Shown piece after piece: positions 9,668 to 20,939 of a DNA stretch of 64,000 nt. Made by a program: the position numbers and the translations under genes. Under the pieces are notes generated by a model, which saw nothing but the letters and a program-made list of their open reading frames with translations, made no database searches and was not told the origin of the DNA. Position 1 is the first letter of the stretch; the number at the start of each line of letters is the position of its first letter. The stretch comes from Sediminihabitans luteus (GTDB lineage: Bacteria > Actinomycetota > Actinomycetes > Actinomycetales > Cellulomonadaceae), in NCBI RefSeq assembly GCF_002797595.1, contig NZ_PGFE01000006.1, positions 1-64,000 on the forward strand, given 5' to 3'.

Positions 9668-9726
9668 CACGCCCGGGCCACGGGCTCCGGGCCGCGACCC
9701 GGGCGTGACGACGCTCGGGTCGCGGC
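9668..9726 (+). terminator. Overlapping terminator hairpins after folC
   Basis: CACGCCCGGG (9668-9677) pairs with CCCGGGCGTG (9698-9707). GCCGCGACCCG (9691-9701) pairs perfectly with CGGGTCGCGGC (9716-9726). The two 10-11 bp stems share bases 9698-9701, so they exclude one another. They lie between the folC stop and dhaK. Confidence 0.6.
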
Positions 9727-9808
9727 GCACCCCGGGGCGGTGGTTCCATGGGGTGTCAGCCCGTGCGGTGGGGGCGCTGCGGGACGCCGGCCGATGGAGG
9801 TAGGTGCC

Positions 9809-10804
9809 GTGAAGAAGCTGCTCAACGACCCGCAGGACGCGGTCAAGGAGACCCTCGAAGGGTTCGGGGCCGCGCACGCGGACCTCGTGACCGTCCACCT
9901 CGATCCCGCGTACGTGGTGCGCGCGGGCGAGCCGCGAGCGGGCAAGGTCGGGCTCGTGAGCGGTGGTGGGTCGGGGCACGAGCCGCTGCACGCCGGGTTC
10001 GTCGGGCTCGGCATGCTCGACGCCGCGGTGCCGGGCGCGGTGTTCACGTCCCCGACGCCCGACCAGATCGCGCCCGCCTTCGAGGCGGCGGACTCCGGCG
10101 CCGGGGTGCTCGCGATCGTCAAGAACTACACGGGCGACGTCCTGAACTTCGAGACCGCGGTCGAGCTCGCCGAGATCGACGACCGCCAGGTCGCGACGGT
10201 CGTGGTCAACGACGACGTCGCGGTCGAGGACTCGCTCTACACGGCGGGCCGCCGCGGCGTGGCCGGGACCGTCGCGGTCGAGAAGATCGCGGGAGCCGCC
10301 GCGGAGCGCGGGGACGACCTCGCCGCGGTCACGGCTGTCGCGCAGCGCGTGATCGACAACGTCCGCACGATGGGCGTCGCGCTCACGGCGTGCACCGTGC
10401 CGCACGTCGGCAAGCCGAGCTTCGACCTGACCGACGACGAGATCGAGATCGGGATCGGCATCCACGGCGAGCCGGGTCGGCACAAGGTGCCCATGGCGTC
10501 CGCCGACGAGATCACCGACCAGCTCGTGGCGCCCGTGGTCGAGGACCTCGGCCTCGCCTCGGGCGAGGAGGTCCTGCTGCTCGTCAACGGCATGGGCGGC
10601 ACCCCGTCGTCCGAGCTCTACGTGGTCTATCGTCGGGCGCGTGCGCTGCTCTCCGAGCGCGGGGTCGTCGTCGCACGGTCGCTCGTCGGCAACTACGTGA
10701 CCTCGCTCGAGATGCAGGGCGCGTCGGTCACGGTGCTGCGGCTCGACCCCGAGCTCACCGAGCTGTGGGACGCACCCGTGCACACCGCGGCGCTGCGCTG
10801 GTAG
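9809..10804 (+). CDS. dhaK: Dihydroxyacetone kinase, DhaK subunit
   Basis: This 331-residue subunit binds dihydroxyacetone for phosphorylation to DHAP in the PTS-linked kinase. SGGGSGHEPLHAGFVGLGMLD is the family signature near the N-terminus. His219 in GIGIHGEPGR is the residue that holds the substrate as a hemiaminal. GTG 9809 was chosen because GGAGGT lies 5-10 bp upstream; an in-frame ATG at 9794 sits on that ribosome site and is unlikely. It heads a dhaK-dhaL-dhaM operon. Phosphate should come from DhaM through DhaL, so general PTS Enzyme I and possibly HPr must be encoded elsewhere. Confidence 0.95.
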   Translation: MKKLLNDPQDAVKETLEGFGAAHADLVTVHLDPAYVVRAGEPRAGKVGLVSGGGSGHEPLHAGFVGLGMLDAAVPGAVFTSPTPDQIAPAFEAADSGAGVLAIVKNYTGDVLNFETAVELAEIDDRQVATVVVNDDVAVEDSLYTAGRRGVAGTVAVEKIAGAAAERGDDLAAVTAVAQRVIDNVRTMGVALTACTVPHVGKPSFDLTDDEIEIGIGIHGEPGRHKVPMASADEITDQLVAPVVEDLGLASGEEVLLLVNGMGGTPSSELYVVYRRARALLSERGVVVARSLVGNYVTSLEMQGASVTVLRLDPELTELWDAPVHTAALRW

Positions 10805-10863
10805 CGCACCGCCCCGCGCGCGCCGCGCGCAGGACGACCGGACGACGACGGACGAGGGCAGGC

Positions 10864-11502
10864 ATGACGCTGGACGTGGCATGGGCGATGCGATGGATGC
10901 GGTGCACCGCGGAGGCGGTGGCCGAGGCGAAGACGGGGTTGACCGAGCTCGACCGCGTGATCGGTGACGGCGACCACGGCGAGAACCTCGACCGCGGGTT
11001 CCGCGCCGTGACGGCCAAGCTCGACGGCCTCGAGTCGCCTCCCGCCCAGGTCGGCGACGTCCTCAAGCTGGTCGCGACGACACTCATGTCCTCGGTCGGC
11101 GGCGCCTCCGGCCCGCTCTACGGCACCGCGTTCCTGCGGGCCGCGAAGGTCACCGGGCTCCCCGAGCTCGACGCGCACGGCACGGTCGCGCTGCTCGAGG
11201 CCGCGCTCGAGGGCATCACCGCGCGCGGCAAGGCCGTGGTCGGCGAGAAGACCATGGTCGACGCGTGGCAGCCAGCGGTCGACGCGGCCGAGTCGGTCGC
11301 CTCGGGCGGCGGCACGGCGCACGACGCGCTCGTCGCCGCGGCCGACGCGGCGGCCGCTGGCGCCGCCGCGACCGTGCCGCTCCTGGCGACCAAGGGACGC
11401 GCGTCCTACCTGGGCGAACGCAGCCAGGGTCACCAGGACCCGGGCGCGACCTCGACGGCGCTGATCCTCGCGGCCGCGGTGCGGGCGAGCGAGGAGGAGT
11501 GA
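10864..11502 (+). CDS. dhaL: Dihydroxyacetone kinase, ADP-binding DhaL subunit
   Basis: The 212-residue subunit carries tightly bound ADP, which is rephosphorylated by DhaM and transfers its phosphate to dihydroxyacetone on DhaK. Asp30, Asp35 and Asp37 in ELDRVIGDGDHGENL occupy the Mg-binding positions of the family. SSVGGASGPLYGTAFLRA (about 78-95) is the nucleotide-loop motif, and GDQ/QDPGATST-type residues near the end complete it. A 59-bp gap separates it from dhaK. It ends 1 bp before the dhaM ATG, so the pair is likely coupled. Length is normal. Confidence 0.95.
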   Translation: MTLDVAWAMRWMRCTAEAVAEAKTGLTELDRVIGDGDHGENLDRGFRAVTAKLDGLESPPAQVGDVLKLVATTLMSSVGGASGPLYGTAFLRAAKVTGLPELDAHGTVALLEAALEGITARGKAVVGEKTMVDAWQPAVDAAESVASGGGTAHDALVAAADAAAAGAAATVPLLATKGRASYLGERSQGHQDPGATSTALILAAAVRASEEE

Positions 11503-11503
11503 G

Positions 11504-12268
11504 ATGACCGTCGCGCTGGTCCTCGTCTCCCACTCCGAGCGCCTCGCCGAAGGTCTCGCGGAGCTCGCGGGCCAGATGGCGCCCGACGTCCGGGTCGTGG
11601 CTGCCGGGGGGCTCGAGGACGGCGGCGTCGGCACGAGTTACGACCGTGTCGAGTCCGCGCTGCGGGGCGTGCTCGACGCCGGCCCGGACGTGCGCGTCGT
11701 GGTGCTCGGCGACCTCGGCTCGGCGGTGCTGACCGTCGAGTCCGTGCTCGAGATCGAGGAGGAGCTCGCGGCGCGGACGGCGCTCGTGGCGGGGCCCTTC
11801 GTCGAGGGCGCGGTGGCCGCGGCGGTCGCCGCGCAGGGCGGGCGGTCGGCCGAGGACGTCGCGGCCGCGGTGCGCGCCGCGGGGGCCGGGTTCGCCGAGG
11901 GGGCGGGGTCTGCCGCGGGGGCCGGGCCCGCCGAGGGGTGTGCGTCGGCAGGGTCCGGGGCCGAGCCGGCCGCGGGCGCGGGGGAGTCCGCGACCGACGT
12001 CGTCGAGCGCACCGCGGTGGTGCGCAACCGGCTGGGGCTGCACGCGCGCCCTGCGGCCGAGCTCGCCCGTCTCGCGGCGGGGCTGGGCACGGCGGTCACG
12101 ATCGGGCCGCCCGGAGGGCCCGCCGCGGACGCGACGAGCGTGCTCGCGATCCTGCAGCTCGGTGCGACGGGCGGCACGTCGCTGGTCGTGCGCGGTGCCG
12201 GGCCGGCGGCCGCCGCGGACGTGCAGCAGGTGGTCGACGCGGTCGAGAGCGGGTTCGGCGAAGACTGA
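11504..12268 (+). CDS. dhaM: PTS-dependent DHA kinase phosphotransferase DhaM
   Basis: This 254-residue protein phosphorylates the ADP on DhaL. Residues 1-130 are the mannose-family EIIA-like domain, with the phosphoryl-accepting His10 in VLVSHSERLAEG. Residues about 170-254 are an HPr domain with His180 in RLGLHARPAAEL. The two are joined by an Ala/Gly/Glu-rich linker. The enterobacterial form carries a further Enzyme I-like domain that is absent here, so the protein needs the cell's own Enzyme I. The fused HPr could receive phosphate directly. No DhaR-type activator is adjacent; the next gene is a TetR regulator with its own operator. Confidence 0.93.
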   Translation: MTVALVLVSHSERLAEGLAELAGQMAPDVRVVAAGGLEDGGVGTSYDRVESALRGVLDAGPDVRVVVLGDLGSAVLTVESVLEIEEELAARTALVAGPFVEGAVAAAVAAQGGRSAEDVAAAVRAAGAGFAEGAGSAAGAGPAEGCASAGSGAEPAAGAGESATDVVERTAVVRNRLGLHARPAAELARLAAGLGTAVTIGPPGGPAADATSVLAILQLGATGGTSLVVRGAGPAAAADVQQVVDAVESGFGED

Positions 12269-12308
12269 TGCCCGTGGCGAAGGTCACTCGAGGCAACGGC
12301 TTCTGACG

Positions 12309-12323
12309 TTGCACGTCGTGCAA
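12309..12323. promoter_or_regulatory. Palindromic operator at the TetR start
   Basis: TTGCACGTCGTGCAA has 7-bp arms TTGCACG and CGTGCAA around one base. A third half-site, GACGTGCAA (12332-12340), overlaps the start codon of the TetR gene. AAGAAT (12322-12327), ending 7 nt before GTG 12335, is a possible leaderless -10. Binding here would block transcription of the regulator, which is the usual autoregulation of TetR proteins. Confidence 0.55.
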
Positions 12324-12334
12324 GAATTCATGAC

Positions 12335-14843
<2,509 letters not shown>

Positions 14844-14847
14844 CCGG

Positions 14848-15315
14848 GTGAGCCCGACGACCCCGACGCCGTCCGCCTCCTCCCCGGAGGCGGACGGCGC
14901 GCCGCGCATCCGCGCCAAGAAGCCCGCCCTGCCGCAGTTCACCTCGACGACCCTCGTGCTCGAGGCGTTCGTCGTGCTGTTCGCGACCTTCGCGGCCTAC
15001 GCGCTCACGAGCGTGCCGAGCGCCTGGCCCGACTACGTGCCGGTGCCGACCGGCGCCACGGTCTGGGCGGTCGGCGGGGCGCTCGTCGTCGTCCTCATGG
15101 TGCTCTCGCGCATGGTCGGCTCGCCGGGCGGATACGTCGCCGGGAGCGTCGCGCAGGTGCCCGTGCTCGCCACGGGCGTCGTGCTGCCGCTCATGTACCT
15201 CGTGGGCGCGATCTTCGTCGCGCTGTGGATCGCGTCGCTCGTGCTCGGGCGTCGCATCGACCGCGAGCGTGCCGAGTACGACGCGGCGCACCCGGAGACC
15301 GCGCCCAACGTGTGA
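14848..15315 (+). CDS. DUF4233 membrane protein
   Basis: The 155-residue protein has a Pro/Ser-rich N-terminus of about 30 residues, then four hydrophobic helices between about residues 38 and 135, with SVPSAWPDYVPVPTG in an external loop. It matches the DUF4233 family, which in actinobacteria usually sits between folC and ndk. Its function is unknown. The GTG start is supported by TATCCT 6 nt upstream. The larger frame beginning further upstream would overlap the MFS gene and is not credible. Confidence 0.8.
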   Translation: MSPTTPTPSASSPEADGAPRIRAKKPALPQFTSTTLVLEAFVVLFATFAAYALTSVPSAWPDYVPVPTGATVWAVGGALVVVLMVLSRMVGSPGGYVAGSVAQVPVLATGVVLPLMYLVGAIFVALWIASLVLGRRIDRERAEYDAAHPETAPNV

Positions 15316-15359
15316 GCCGCGCCTCGACGGCACGCGCGAGGCGGCGGGGGACTCCCCGG

Positions 15360-15365
15360 TAGGCT
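15360..15365 (+). promoter_or_regulatory. -10 element of ndk
   Basis: TAGGCT ends 7 nt before the ATG of ndk. With no Shine-Dalgarno site between them, a leaderless mRNA is likely. Confidence 0.5.
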
Positions 15366-15372
15366 CGGGGCC

Positions 15373-15825
15373 ATGACCGAAGCCGTTGCACCTGCCGTGA
15401 CCGAGACCATCGAGCGCACCCTGATCCTCGTCAAGCCGGACGGCGTGCGCCGTGGCCTGTCGGGCGAGATCCTGCGCCGCGTCGAGGCCAAGGGGTACAC
15501 CCTGACCGCCGTGAACCTGCTGGACGCGAGCCCCGAGCTGCTCGCCGCGCACTACGCCGAGCACGAGGGCAAGCCGTTCTACCAGCCGCTCGTCGACTTC
15601 ATGCTCTCCGGCCCGATCCTCGCGGTCGTCGCCGAGGGGCAGGGCGTGATCCCCGGCTTCCGCTCGCTCGCGGGCGCGACCGACCCGACCGCCGCCGCGC
15701 CGGGCACGATCCGCGGCGACCTCGGGCGCGACTGGGGCCTGAAGGTCCAGCAGAACCTCGTGCACGGCTCGGACTCCGCCGAGTCCGCCGCGCGCGAGAT
15801 CGCGCTCTGGTTCCCCGGCCTCTGA
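15373..15825 (+). CDS. ndk: Nucleoside diphosphate kinase
   Basis: The 150-residue enzyme balances nucleoside triphosphate pools by transferring the gamma-phosphate from ATP through a phosphohistidine. The core starts at ERTLILVKPDGVRRGLSGEI and contains GTIRGDLG and the active-site histidine in NLVHGSDS. An N-terminal extension of about 13 residues precedes the usual start, making it slightly longer than the typical 136-140 residues. TAGGCT 7 nt before the ATG supports this start and leaderless expression. It is followed by a strong terminator. DUF4233-ndk is the conserved downstream partner of folC in related genomes. Confidence 0.95.
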   Translation: MTEAVAPAVTETIERTLILVKPDGVRRGLSGEILRRVEAKGYTLTAVNLLDASPELLAAHYAEHEGKPFYQPLVDFMLSGPILAVVAEGQGVIPGFRSLAGATDPTAAAPGTIRGDLGRDWGLKVQQNLVHGSDSAESAAREIALWFPGL

Positions 15826-15849
15826 CGGTCCCACCAGCACGAGCGTCCT

Positions 15850-15884
15850 GGGCGCGGGACCCGACGAGGTCGGGCCCCGCGCCC
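15850..15884 (+). terminator. Terminator after ndk
   Basis: GGGCGCGGG-A-CCCGA (15850-15864) pairs with TCGGG-CCCCGCGCCC (15870-15884), giving a near-perfect GC-rich stem of about 15 bp with a short loop. Confidence 0.6.
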
Positions 15885-16004
15885 TCGTCGTGCCGTCCGA
15901 GCCGTCGTCCTCGCCGGGTGCGGCGGCGGACGACGCGCCGCACCGTCCGCCGTCGGCCGGCGATCGGCCCGGGGTGCCTCCCCGACGTCGGGGACGCCTA
16001 CCAC

Positions 16005-16010
16005 TAGGCT
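16005..16010 (+). promoter_or_regulatory. -10 element of smc
   Basis: TAGGCT ends 7 nt before GTG 16018. CCGACG (15982-15987) lies 17 bp upstream as a weak -35. Confidence 0.5.
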
Positions 16011-16017
16011 CTCGTGC

Positions 16018-19000
16018 GTGCACCTCAAGACCCTGACCCTGCGGGGCTTCAAGTCCTTCGCGTCGGCGACGACGCTCAGGTTCGAGCCCGGGGTCACCTG
16101 CGTCGTGGGCCCCAACGGCTCGGGCAAGTCGAACGTGGTCGACGCCCTGAGCTGGGTCATGGGGGAGCAGGGCGCCAAGTCGCTGCGCGGCGGCAAGATG
16201 GAGGACGTCATCTTCGCCGGCACCGCGGGGCGTGCGCCCCTCGGGCGTGCCGAGGTGTCGCTCACGATCGACAACACCGACGGCGCGCTGCCGATCGACT
16301 ACACCGAGGTCACGATCTCGCGCACGCTGTTCCGCAACGGCGGGTCGGAGTACGCGATCAACGGCTCGTCGTGCCGGCTGCTCGACATCCAGGACCTGCT
16401 CTCGGACTCGGGCATCGGCCGCGAGATGCACGTGATCGTCGGCCAGGGGCAGCTCGACGCGGTGCTCCGAGCGACGCCCGAGGAGCGGCGCGGCTTCATC
16501 GAGGAGGCGGCCGGCGTCCTCAAGCACCGCAAGCGCAAGGAGAAGGCCCTGCGCAAGCTCGACGCGATGCAGGGGAACCTCACGCGTCTCGGTGACCTGA
16601 CCACCGAGATCCGCCGACAGCTCGGGCCGCTGGGGCGGCAGGCCGAGGTCGCGCGCAAGGCGCAGGTGATCCAGATCGACCTGCGCGACTCACGGGCGCG
16701 GCTGCTCGCCGACGACCTCGCGCAGCTCACCGCGGCCCTCGAGCAGGAGCTCGCCGACGAGTCCGCGCTGCGCGCCCAGCAGGCCGAGGCCGAGCAGCGG
16801 CTCGGGGGGGCCCGTGAGCGCCTCGCGCGGCTCGAGCAGGAGGCGGCGCTCGCCGCGCCCGAGCTCAGCAGGGCGAGCGACGCCTGGTACCGGCTGTCCC
16901 AGGTGCGCGAGCGCATCCGGTCCACGCAGACCCTCGCGGGCGAGCGCCTGCGCCACCTGGGGACGGTCGAGCCCGCCCGGGCGGGGCAGGACCCCGACGA
17001 GCTCGCGCGCCAGGCCGAGCGGGCTCGCGCGCACGAGGCGGAGCTCACGGCCGACGTCGACCAGGCGCGCCTCGCGCTCGAGGGCCGGGTCGCGGCGCGC
17101 ACCGAGGCCGAGGCCGTGCACGGGCGCGCCGAGCGCGAGCTCGCGACCCTCCACCGGGGTGCGGCGGACCGCCGTGAGGGGCTCGCACGGCTCGCCGGCC
17201 AGGTCGCGGCCAAGCGCAGCAGGGTCGAGGCCACCGACGCCGAGATCGGCCGGCTGCAGGAGGTCGTCGCCGACGCGGAGCGGCGCGCCGCGGCGGCCCG
17301 GCAGGACTTCGCGGCGCTCGAGACCCAGGTCGTGGGCGCCGAGGAGGGCGAGGTCGGGCTCGACGCCGAGCACGAGGCCGCGCTCGAGGCGCTCGAGTCC
17401 GCGACCGCCGAGGTCGACGCGCTGCGGGCCGAGGCGGACACCGCCGGGCGCGACCGCGCGACGTGGAGCGCGCGCGTCGAGGCGCTCGAGATGAGCCTCA
17501 CCCGCAAGGACGGCGGGGGTGCGCTCCTCGCGTCGGACGTCGTCGGCACGGTCGGCTCGGTCGCCGCGCTGGTGGGCATCGAGCCGGGGTTCGAGGACGC
17601 GGTCGCCGCGGCCCTCGGGACGTCGGCCGACGCGGTCGCGGTCGAGAGCCTCGAGGCCGCCGTCGACGCGCTGCGCCACCTGCGCGCGCAGGACGCCGGG
17701 CGGGCCGGGATCGTCGTGCTGGACGCGGCCGGCCCCGCGCCGTCCGACGCGGGGGCGGCGCCCGCCGGCACCCGCTGGATCGCGGACGTCGTCACGGCCG
17801 CCCCTGCGGCACGCGCAGCGGTCGAGCGGTTGCTGCACGGCGTCGTCGTGGTCGACGACCTGGCCCAGGCCCGCGGCGTCGTCCAGGCCCGTCCCGACGT
17901 CGTCGCCGTGACCCGCGGGGGCGACGTGCTCGGCGCGCTCGAGGTGCGCGGCGGCTCGGCGTCCGCGCCGGGCGTGCTGCACCTGCAGGCCGCGCTCGAC
18001 GAGGCGAAGGACGCGCTCGCGGACGCGGTCGCCCGCGGGGAGCGCACCACGTTCGCGCTCGTCGGGGCCGACGAGCGCGCGGCCGAGGCCCGCGCACGGC
18101 ACGACGAGACGCTCGAACGGCTCGACGAGAACGACGCCGCGCTCGCGGCGGTCGCGGAGCGGTTGGGTGGGCTCGGGGCCGCCGCCCGCAGCGCGGGCGC
18201 CGAGGCCGAACGTGCACGGGCGAACCTCGAGCGTGCCACGGCGGGCCTCGCGACCGAGCAGGCGGACCTCGCGGCGCTGGTCGAGCGGCTCGACGTCGCG
18301 CAGGCCGAGCCCGAGCAGTCCGACGACGCGGTCGAGCGGGCCACGGCCGCGCGCGACGAGGGCGCGCAGGCCGCGCAGGCGGCCCGTGCCGCCGAGATGG
18401 AGGCGCGGCTCGCGCTGCGCACCGCCGAGGAGCGCGCCCGTGCGCTGGCCGGGCGCGCGCAGTCCCTCGACCGGGCGGCCGCGAACGAGCGGGCGGCGCG
18501 CGAGCAGGCGGCGCGGCGCGAGGCCGCGCGCGCGGTGCGGGCGGCCCGCGCGTCGGCGGTCCACGACGCCGCGGAGCGCGTCCTGGTGCAGCTCGAGGCG
18601 TCGATCGCCGACGCCGCCGACGCGAAGGCAGCGGCCGAGACCGCACGGGCCGAGCGGGACCAGCAGGTGGGTGCGGCACGCACGGCCGTCGACGAGCTCG
18701 CGACCGTGCTGCGCGAGCTCACGGACGTCGCGCACCGCGACGAGGTCGCCCGCGCGCAGCAGCAGATGCGCGTCGACCAGCTGCGGGCGCGCAGCGTCGA
18801 CGAGCTCGGCATCGACCCGACCGTGCTCGTCGACGAGTTCGGTCCGCACCGGGGCGTGCCGCTCACGGGGGACGACGCGACCGACGAGGAGGGCACGCCG
18901 CGCGAGGTCCCGTACGTGCGGGCCGAGCAGGAGAAGCGGCTGCGCACGGCGGAGCGGGGCCTGCGCACGCTCGGCAAGGTCAACCCCCTCGCGCTCGAGG

Positions 19001-19578
19001 AGTTCGCGGCGCTCGAGGAACGGCACACGTTCCTCACGACCCAGCTCGCCGACCTCAAGAAGTCCCGCCAGGACCTCCTCGAGATCGTGCGCGAGATCGA
19101 CGAGCGCGTCGAGCAGGTGTTCACCTCCGCGTTCGAGGACACGGCCGCGCAGTTCGTGCGCGTGTTCGCCCGGATGTTCCCCGGCGGCGAGGGCCGGCTC
19201 GTGCTGACGGACCCGTCGAACATGCTCACGACCGGGATCGAGGTCGAGGCGCGTCCCGCGGGCAAGAAGGTCAAGCGGCTGTCGTTGCTCTCGGGCGGTG
19301 AGCGGTCCCTCACGGCCGTCGCGATCCTGGTGTCGATCTTCAAGGCGCGGCCCAGCCCGTTCTACGTCATGGACGAGGTCGAGGCCGCGCTCGACGACGT
19401 GAACCTGGGCCGGCTGCTCGAGATCTTCCGTGAGCTCCAGGAGGACTCGCAGCTCATCGTCATCACGCACCAGAAGCGCACCATGGAGGTCGCGGACGCG
19501 CTCTACGGCGTGACGATGCGCGGCGACGGCGTGACGACGGTCATCAGCCAGCGCATGGACGAGCGCCAGCCGGCCTGA
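16018..19578 (+). CDS. smc: Chromosome segregation protein SMC
   Basis: The 1186-residue ATPase condenses and aligns chromosomal DNA with ScpA and ScpB, which are encoded elsewhere. The N-terminal head has the Walker A motif GPNGSGKSN at about 31-39. Long coiled coils run from about 170 to 490 and 690 to 1000. The hinge lies between, at about 500-660, starting near LLASDVVGTVGSVAALV. The C-terminal head has the ABC signature LSGGERSLTA (1091-1100) and Walker B FYVMDEVEAALDD. The coils are very rich in Ala, Glu and Arg, as expected at this GC content. GTG 16018 is set by a TAGGCT box 7 nt upstream. Length and order are normal. Confidence 0.97.
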   Translation: MHLKTLTLRGFKSFASATTLRFEPGVTCVVGPNGSGKSNVVDALSWVMGEQGAKSLRGGKMEDVIFAGTAGRAPLGRAEVSLTIDNTDGALPIDYTEVTISRTLFRNGGSEYAINGSSCRLLDIQDLLSDSGIGREMHVIVGQGQLDAVLRATPEERRGFIEEAAGVLKHRKRKEKALRKLDAMQGNLTRLGDLTTEIRRQLGPLGRQAEVARKAQVIQIDLRDSRARLLADDLAQLTAALEQELADESALRAQQAEAEQRLGGARERLARLEQEAALAAPELSRASDAWYRLSQVRERIRSTQTLAGERLRHLGTVEPARAGQDPDELARQAERARAHEAELTADVDQARLALEGRVAARTEAEAVHGRAERELATLHRGAADRREGLARLAGQVAAKRSRVEATDAEIGRLQEVVADAERRAAAARQDFAALETQVVGAEEGEVGLDAEHEAALEALESATAEVDALRAEADTAGRDRATWSARVEALEMSLTRKDGGGALLASDVVGTVGSVAALVGIEPGFEDAVAAALGTSADAVAVESLEAAVDALRHLRAQDAGRAGIVVLDAAGPAPSDAGAAPAGTRWIADVVTAAPAARAAVERLLHGVVVVDDLAQARGVVQARPDVVAVTRGGDVLGALEVRGGSASAPGVLHLQAALDEAKDALADAVARGERTTFALVGADERAAEARARHDETLERLDENDAALAAVAERLGGLGAAARSAGAEAERARANLERATAGLATEQADLAALVERLDVAQAEPEQSDDAVERATAARDEGAQAAQAARAAEMEARLALRTAEERARALAGRAQSLDRAAANERAAREQAARREAARAVRAARASAVHDAAERVLVQLEASIADAADAKAAAETARAERDQQVGAARTAVDELATVLRELTDVAHRDEVARAQQQMRVDQLRARSVDELGIDPTVLVDEFGPHRGVPLTGDDATDEEGTPREVPYVRAEQEKRLRTAERGLRTLGKVNPLALEEFAALEERHTFLTTQLADLKKSRQDLLEIVREIDERVEQVFTSAFEDTAAQFVRVFARMFPGGEGRLVLTDPSNMLTTGIEVEARPAGKKVKRLSLLSGGERSLTAVAILVSIFKARPSPFYVMDEVEAALDDVNLGRLLEIFRELQEDSQLIVITHQKRTMEVADALYGVTMRGDGVTTVISQRMDERQPA

Positions 19579-19809
19579 CCCCCGGTCGGGCGGTCCGCGC
19601 ACCACGGTCTTGGGCGGCACGGTCCTGCGGGCCCCTGTGCCCACGGGACCACCGCGGCGCGCATCGCCGACCCCCGCAGCACGACGTGCGCCGAGCACGC
19701 TGTGGCGTCGGTCACCGCGAGATCTCGCGGATGTGGAGATGCTGTGGGTATCACGCAGGATCCCGCGCGCCCGCAGGACTCGGGCCGCTCCGGCCCGCAC
19801 ACTCGAACC

Positions 19810-20742
19810 ATGGGTGAACTGGTCTGGTGGTGGGCGTTCGCGGTGCTCGCCGCGGTCGTCGTGTTCCTCCTCGCCGCCGCCTTCGTGCGCACCGACACGG
19901 GGGAGGACGGGCGGGGCGTGCGCGGATTCGTCGACGACGTCCGCGCCGGGCTACGCACGATGTTCCGCCGCGGCGACGCGGACGACGTCGTGCTCCCGCG
20001 CCCGACCCGTGCCGAGGCGCGCGCGCAGGAGACCTCGCTCGACGCGTTCCTCGACGCCACCCAGGTCGACGCGCCCGCGTACGTCGACGCGGGCCAGATT
20101 ACGGAGACGCTCGTCAACGCGCGCGACCGTGCCGCGCGCACGCTGCACGTGCACATCGGTCGTGTGAACGCCCCCGACGTGGCCCCGGAGTACGCATCCC
20201 CGGCCGACGTGGCACCGGACCACATGACGGCGGACGGCGCTCCGGCCGCCCCTGGTCCGGCGGCCTCCGGGAAGACTGCTTCCGGGAAGACTGCCTCCGG
20301 AAAGACTGCTTTCGGAATGACCGCTCCCGGGACGTCGGCGACCGGGCCGGCGACCGTGCCGTCCTCCGGGGCGAAGGACGCCGGTGGGTCGGCGGACCGC
20401 GGCTCCCGGACCGCCCGGGTCGTCCCTGTGCGGACGACCCCGCGGAGCGCGAACGCCACCGACGCGACGCACGCGGGCCCCGCGTCGTCAGGTACGGCGC
20501 CGTCAGGCACGCCGTCGTCAGGTACGCCCACGTCGAGTACACCCACGTCAGGCACACCGACCTCAGGCACACCGTCGTCAGGCACGGACCTCGCGCCCGA
20601 GCCCGGCGACTCGTCCATCGTGGTCGACCGTTCGCCCGAGCCCCCGTGGTTCTCGCGCGAGCCGCGACCCTCGTCGAGCATCCCTGTGGTCTTCGCGCCC
20701 GTGCATCCTCCGCAGGACGCGACGCGCGACGACGTCGCCTGA
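19810..20742 (+). CDS. Membrane-anchored repeat-rich hypothetical protein
   Basis: A 310-residue protein of no family I recognise. It begins MGELVWWWAFAVLAAVVVFLL, a single membrane anchor, followed by a basic stretch, so the rest is probably cytoplasmic. Residues about 40-135 look structured and mention no known motif. From about 150 the chain is disordered and repetitive. Six pentapeptides of the type ASGKT start at residue 152, and seven of the type SGTPT start at residue 227. Both blocks are 15-bp DNA repeats. The final 40 residues include PPWFSREPRPSSSIP. It sits between smc and ftsY, which are adjacent in many genomes. ATG 19810 is preferred over an upstream frame because the TM segment should be N-terminal. 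Confidence 0.6.
   Translation: MGELVWWWAFAVLAAVVVFLLAAAFVRTDTGEDGRGVRGFVDDVRAGLRTMFRRGDADDVVLPRPTRAEARAQETSLDAFLDATQVDAPAYVDAGQITETLVNARDRAARTLHVHIGRVNAPDVAPEYASPADVAPDHMTADGAPAAPGPAASGKTASGKTASGKTAFGMTAPGTSATGPATVPSSGAKDAGGSADRGSRTARVVPVRTTPRSANATDATHAGPASSGTAPSGTPSSGTPTSSTPTSGTPTSGTPSSGTDLAPEPGDSSIVVDRSPEPPWFSREPRPSSSIPVVFAPVHPPQDATRDDVA
20263..20352 (+). repeat. 15-bp tandem repeat, six units
   Basis: Six in-frame units resembling GCCTCCGGGAAGACT encode ASGKT, ASGKT, ASGKT, AFGMT, APGTS and ATGPA. The first three are nearly identical and divergence increases downstream. Confidence 0.85.
20488..20592 (+). repeat. 15-bp tandem repeat, seven units
   Basis: Seven in-frame units resembling TCAGGCACGCCGTCG encode SGTAP, SGTPS, SGTPT, SSTPT, SGTPT, SGTPS and SGTDL. 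Confidence 0.88.
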
Positions 20743-20760
20743 GTCCTTCCGCGCCGACGT

Positions 20761-20836
20761 GCTGTGAGCCCGGGTGCTGTGAGCCCGGGTGCTGGGCGTA
20801 CCGGGTGCTGGGCGTACCGGGTGCCGTGCCATCGGT
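20761..20836 (+). repeat. Non-coding 15/16-bp tandem repeat before ftsY
   Basis: Two identical GCTGTGAGCCCGGGT units are followed by two identical 16-bp GCTGGGCGTACCGGGT units and a partial fifth. They lie wholly in the gap between the orphan gene and ftsY. Confidence 0.85.
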
Positions 20837-20927
20837 GTGCCGTGCGGCCGGAGTCGTGCGGACCGGGTGTCGTACCGCCAGGCCGGCCGGAGGGTCGGGC
20901 GTCGAGCATCCGCGAGCGGAGTTCTGA

Positions 20928-20933
20928 GAGAAT
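20928..20933 (+). promoter_or_regulatory. -10 element of ftsY
   Basis: GAGAAT ends 6 nt before GTG 20940, a leaderless arrangement. Confidence 0.4.
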
Positions 20934-20939
20934 CGCCGG

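Noticed and set aside
11504-12268. Truncated DhaM
   Set aside because: The absence of the Enzyme I-like domain is normal for the short two-domain form. EIIA and HPr domains are complete.
20761-20836. Possible CRISPR array
   Set aside because: The units are directly adjacent, without spacers, and only 15-16 bp long. No cas gene is present.
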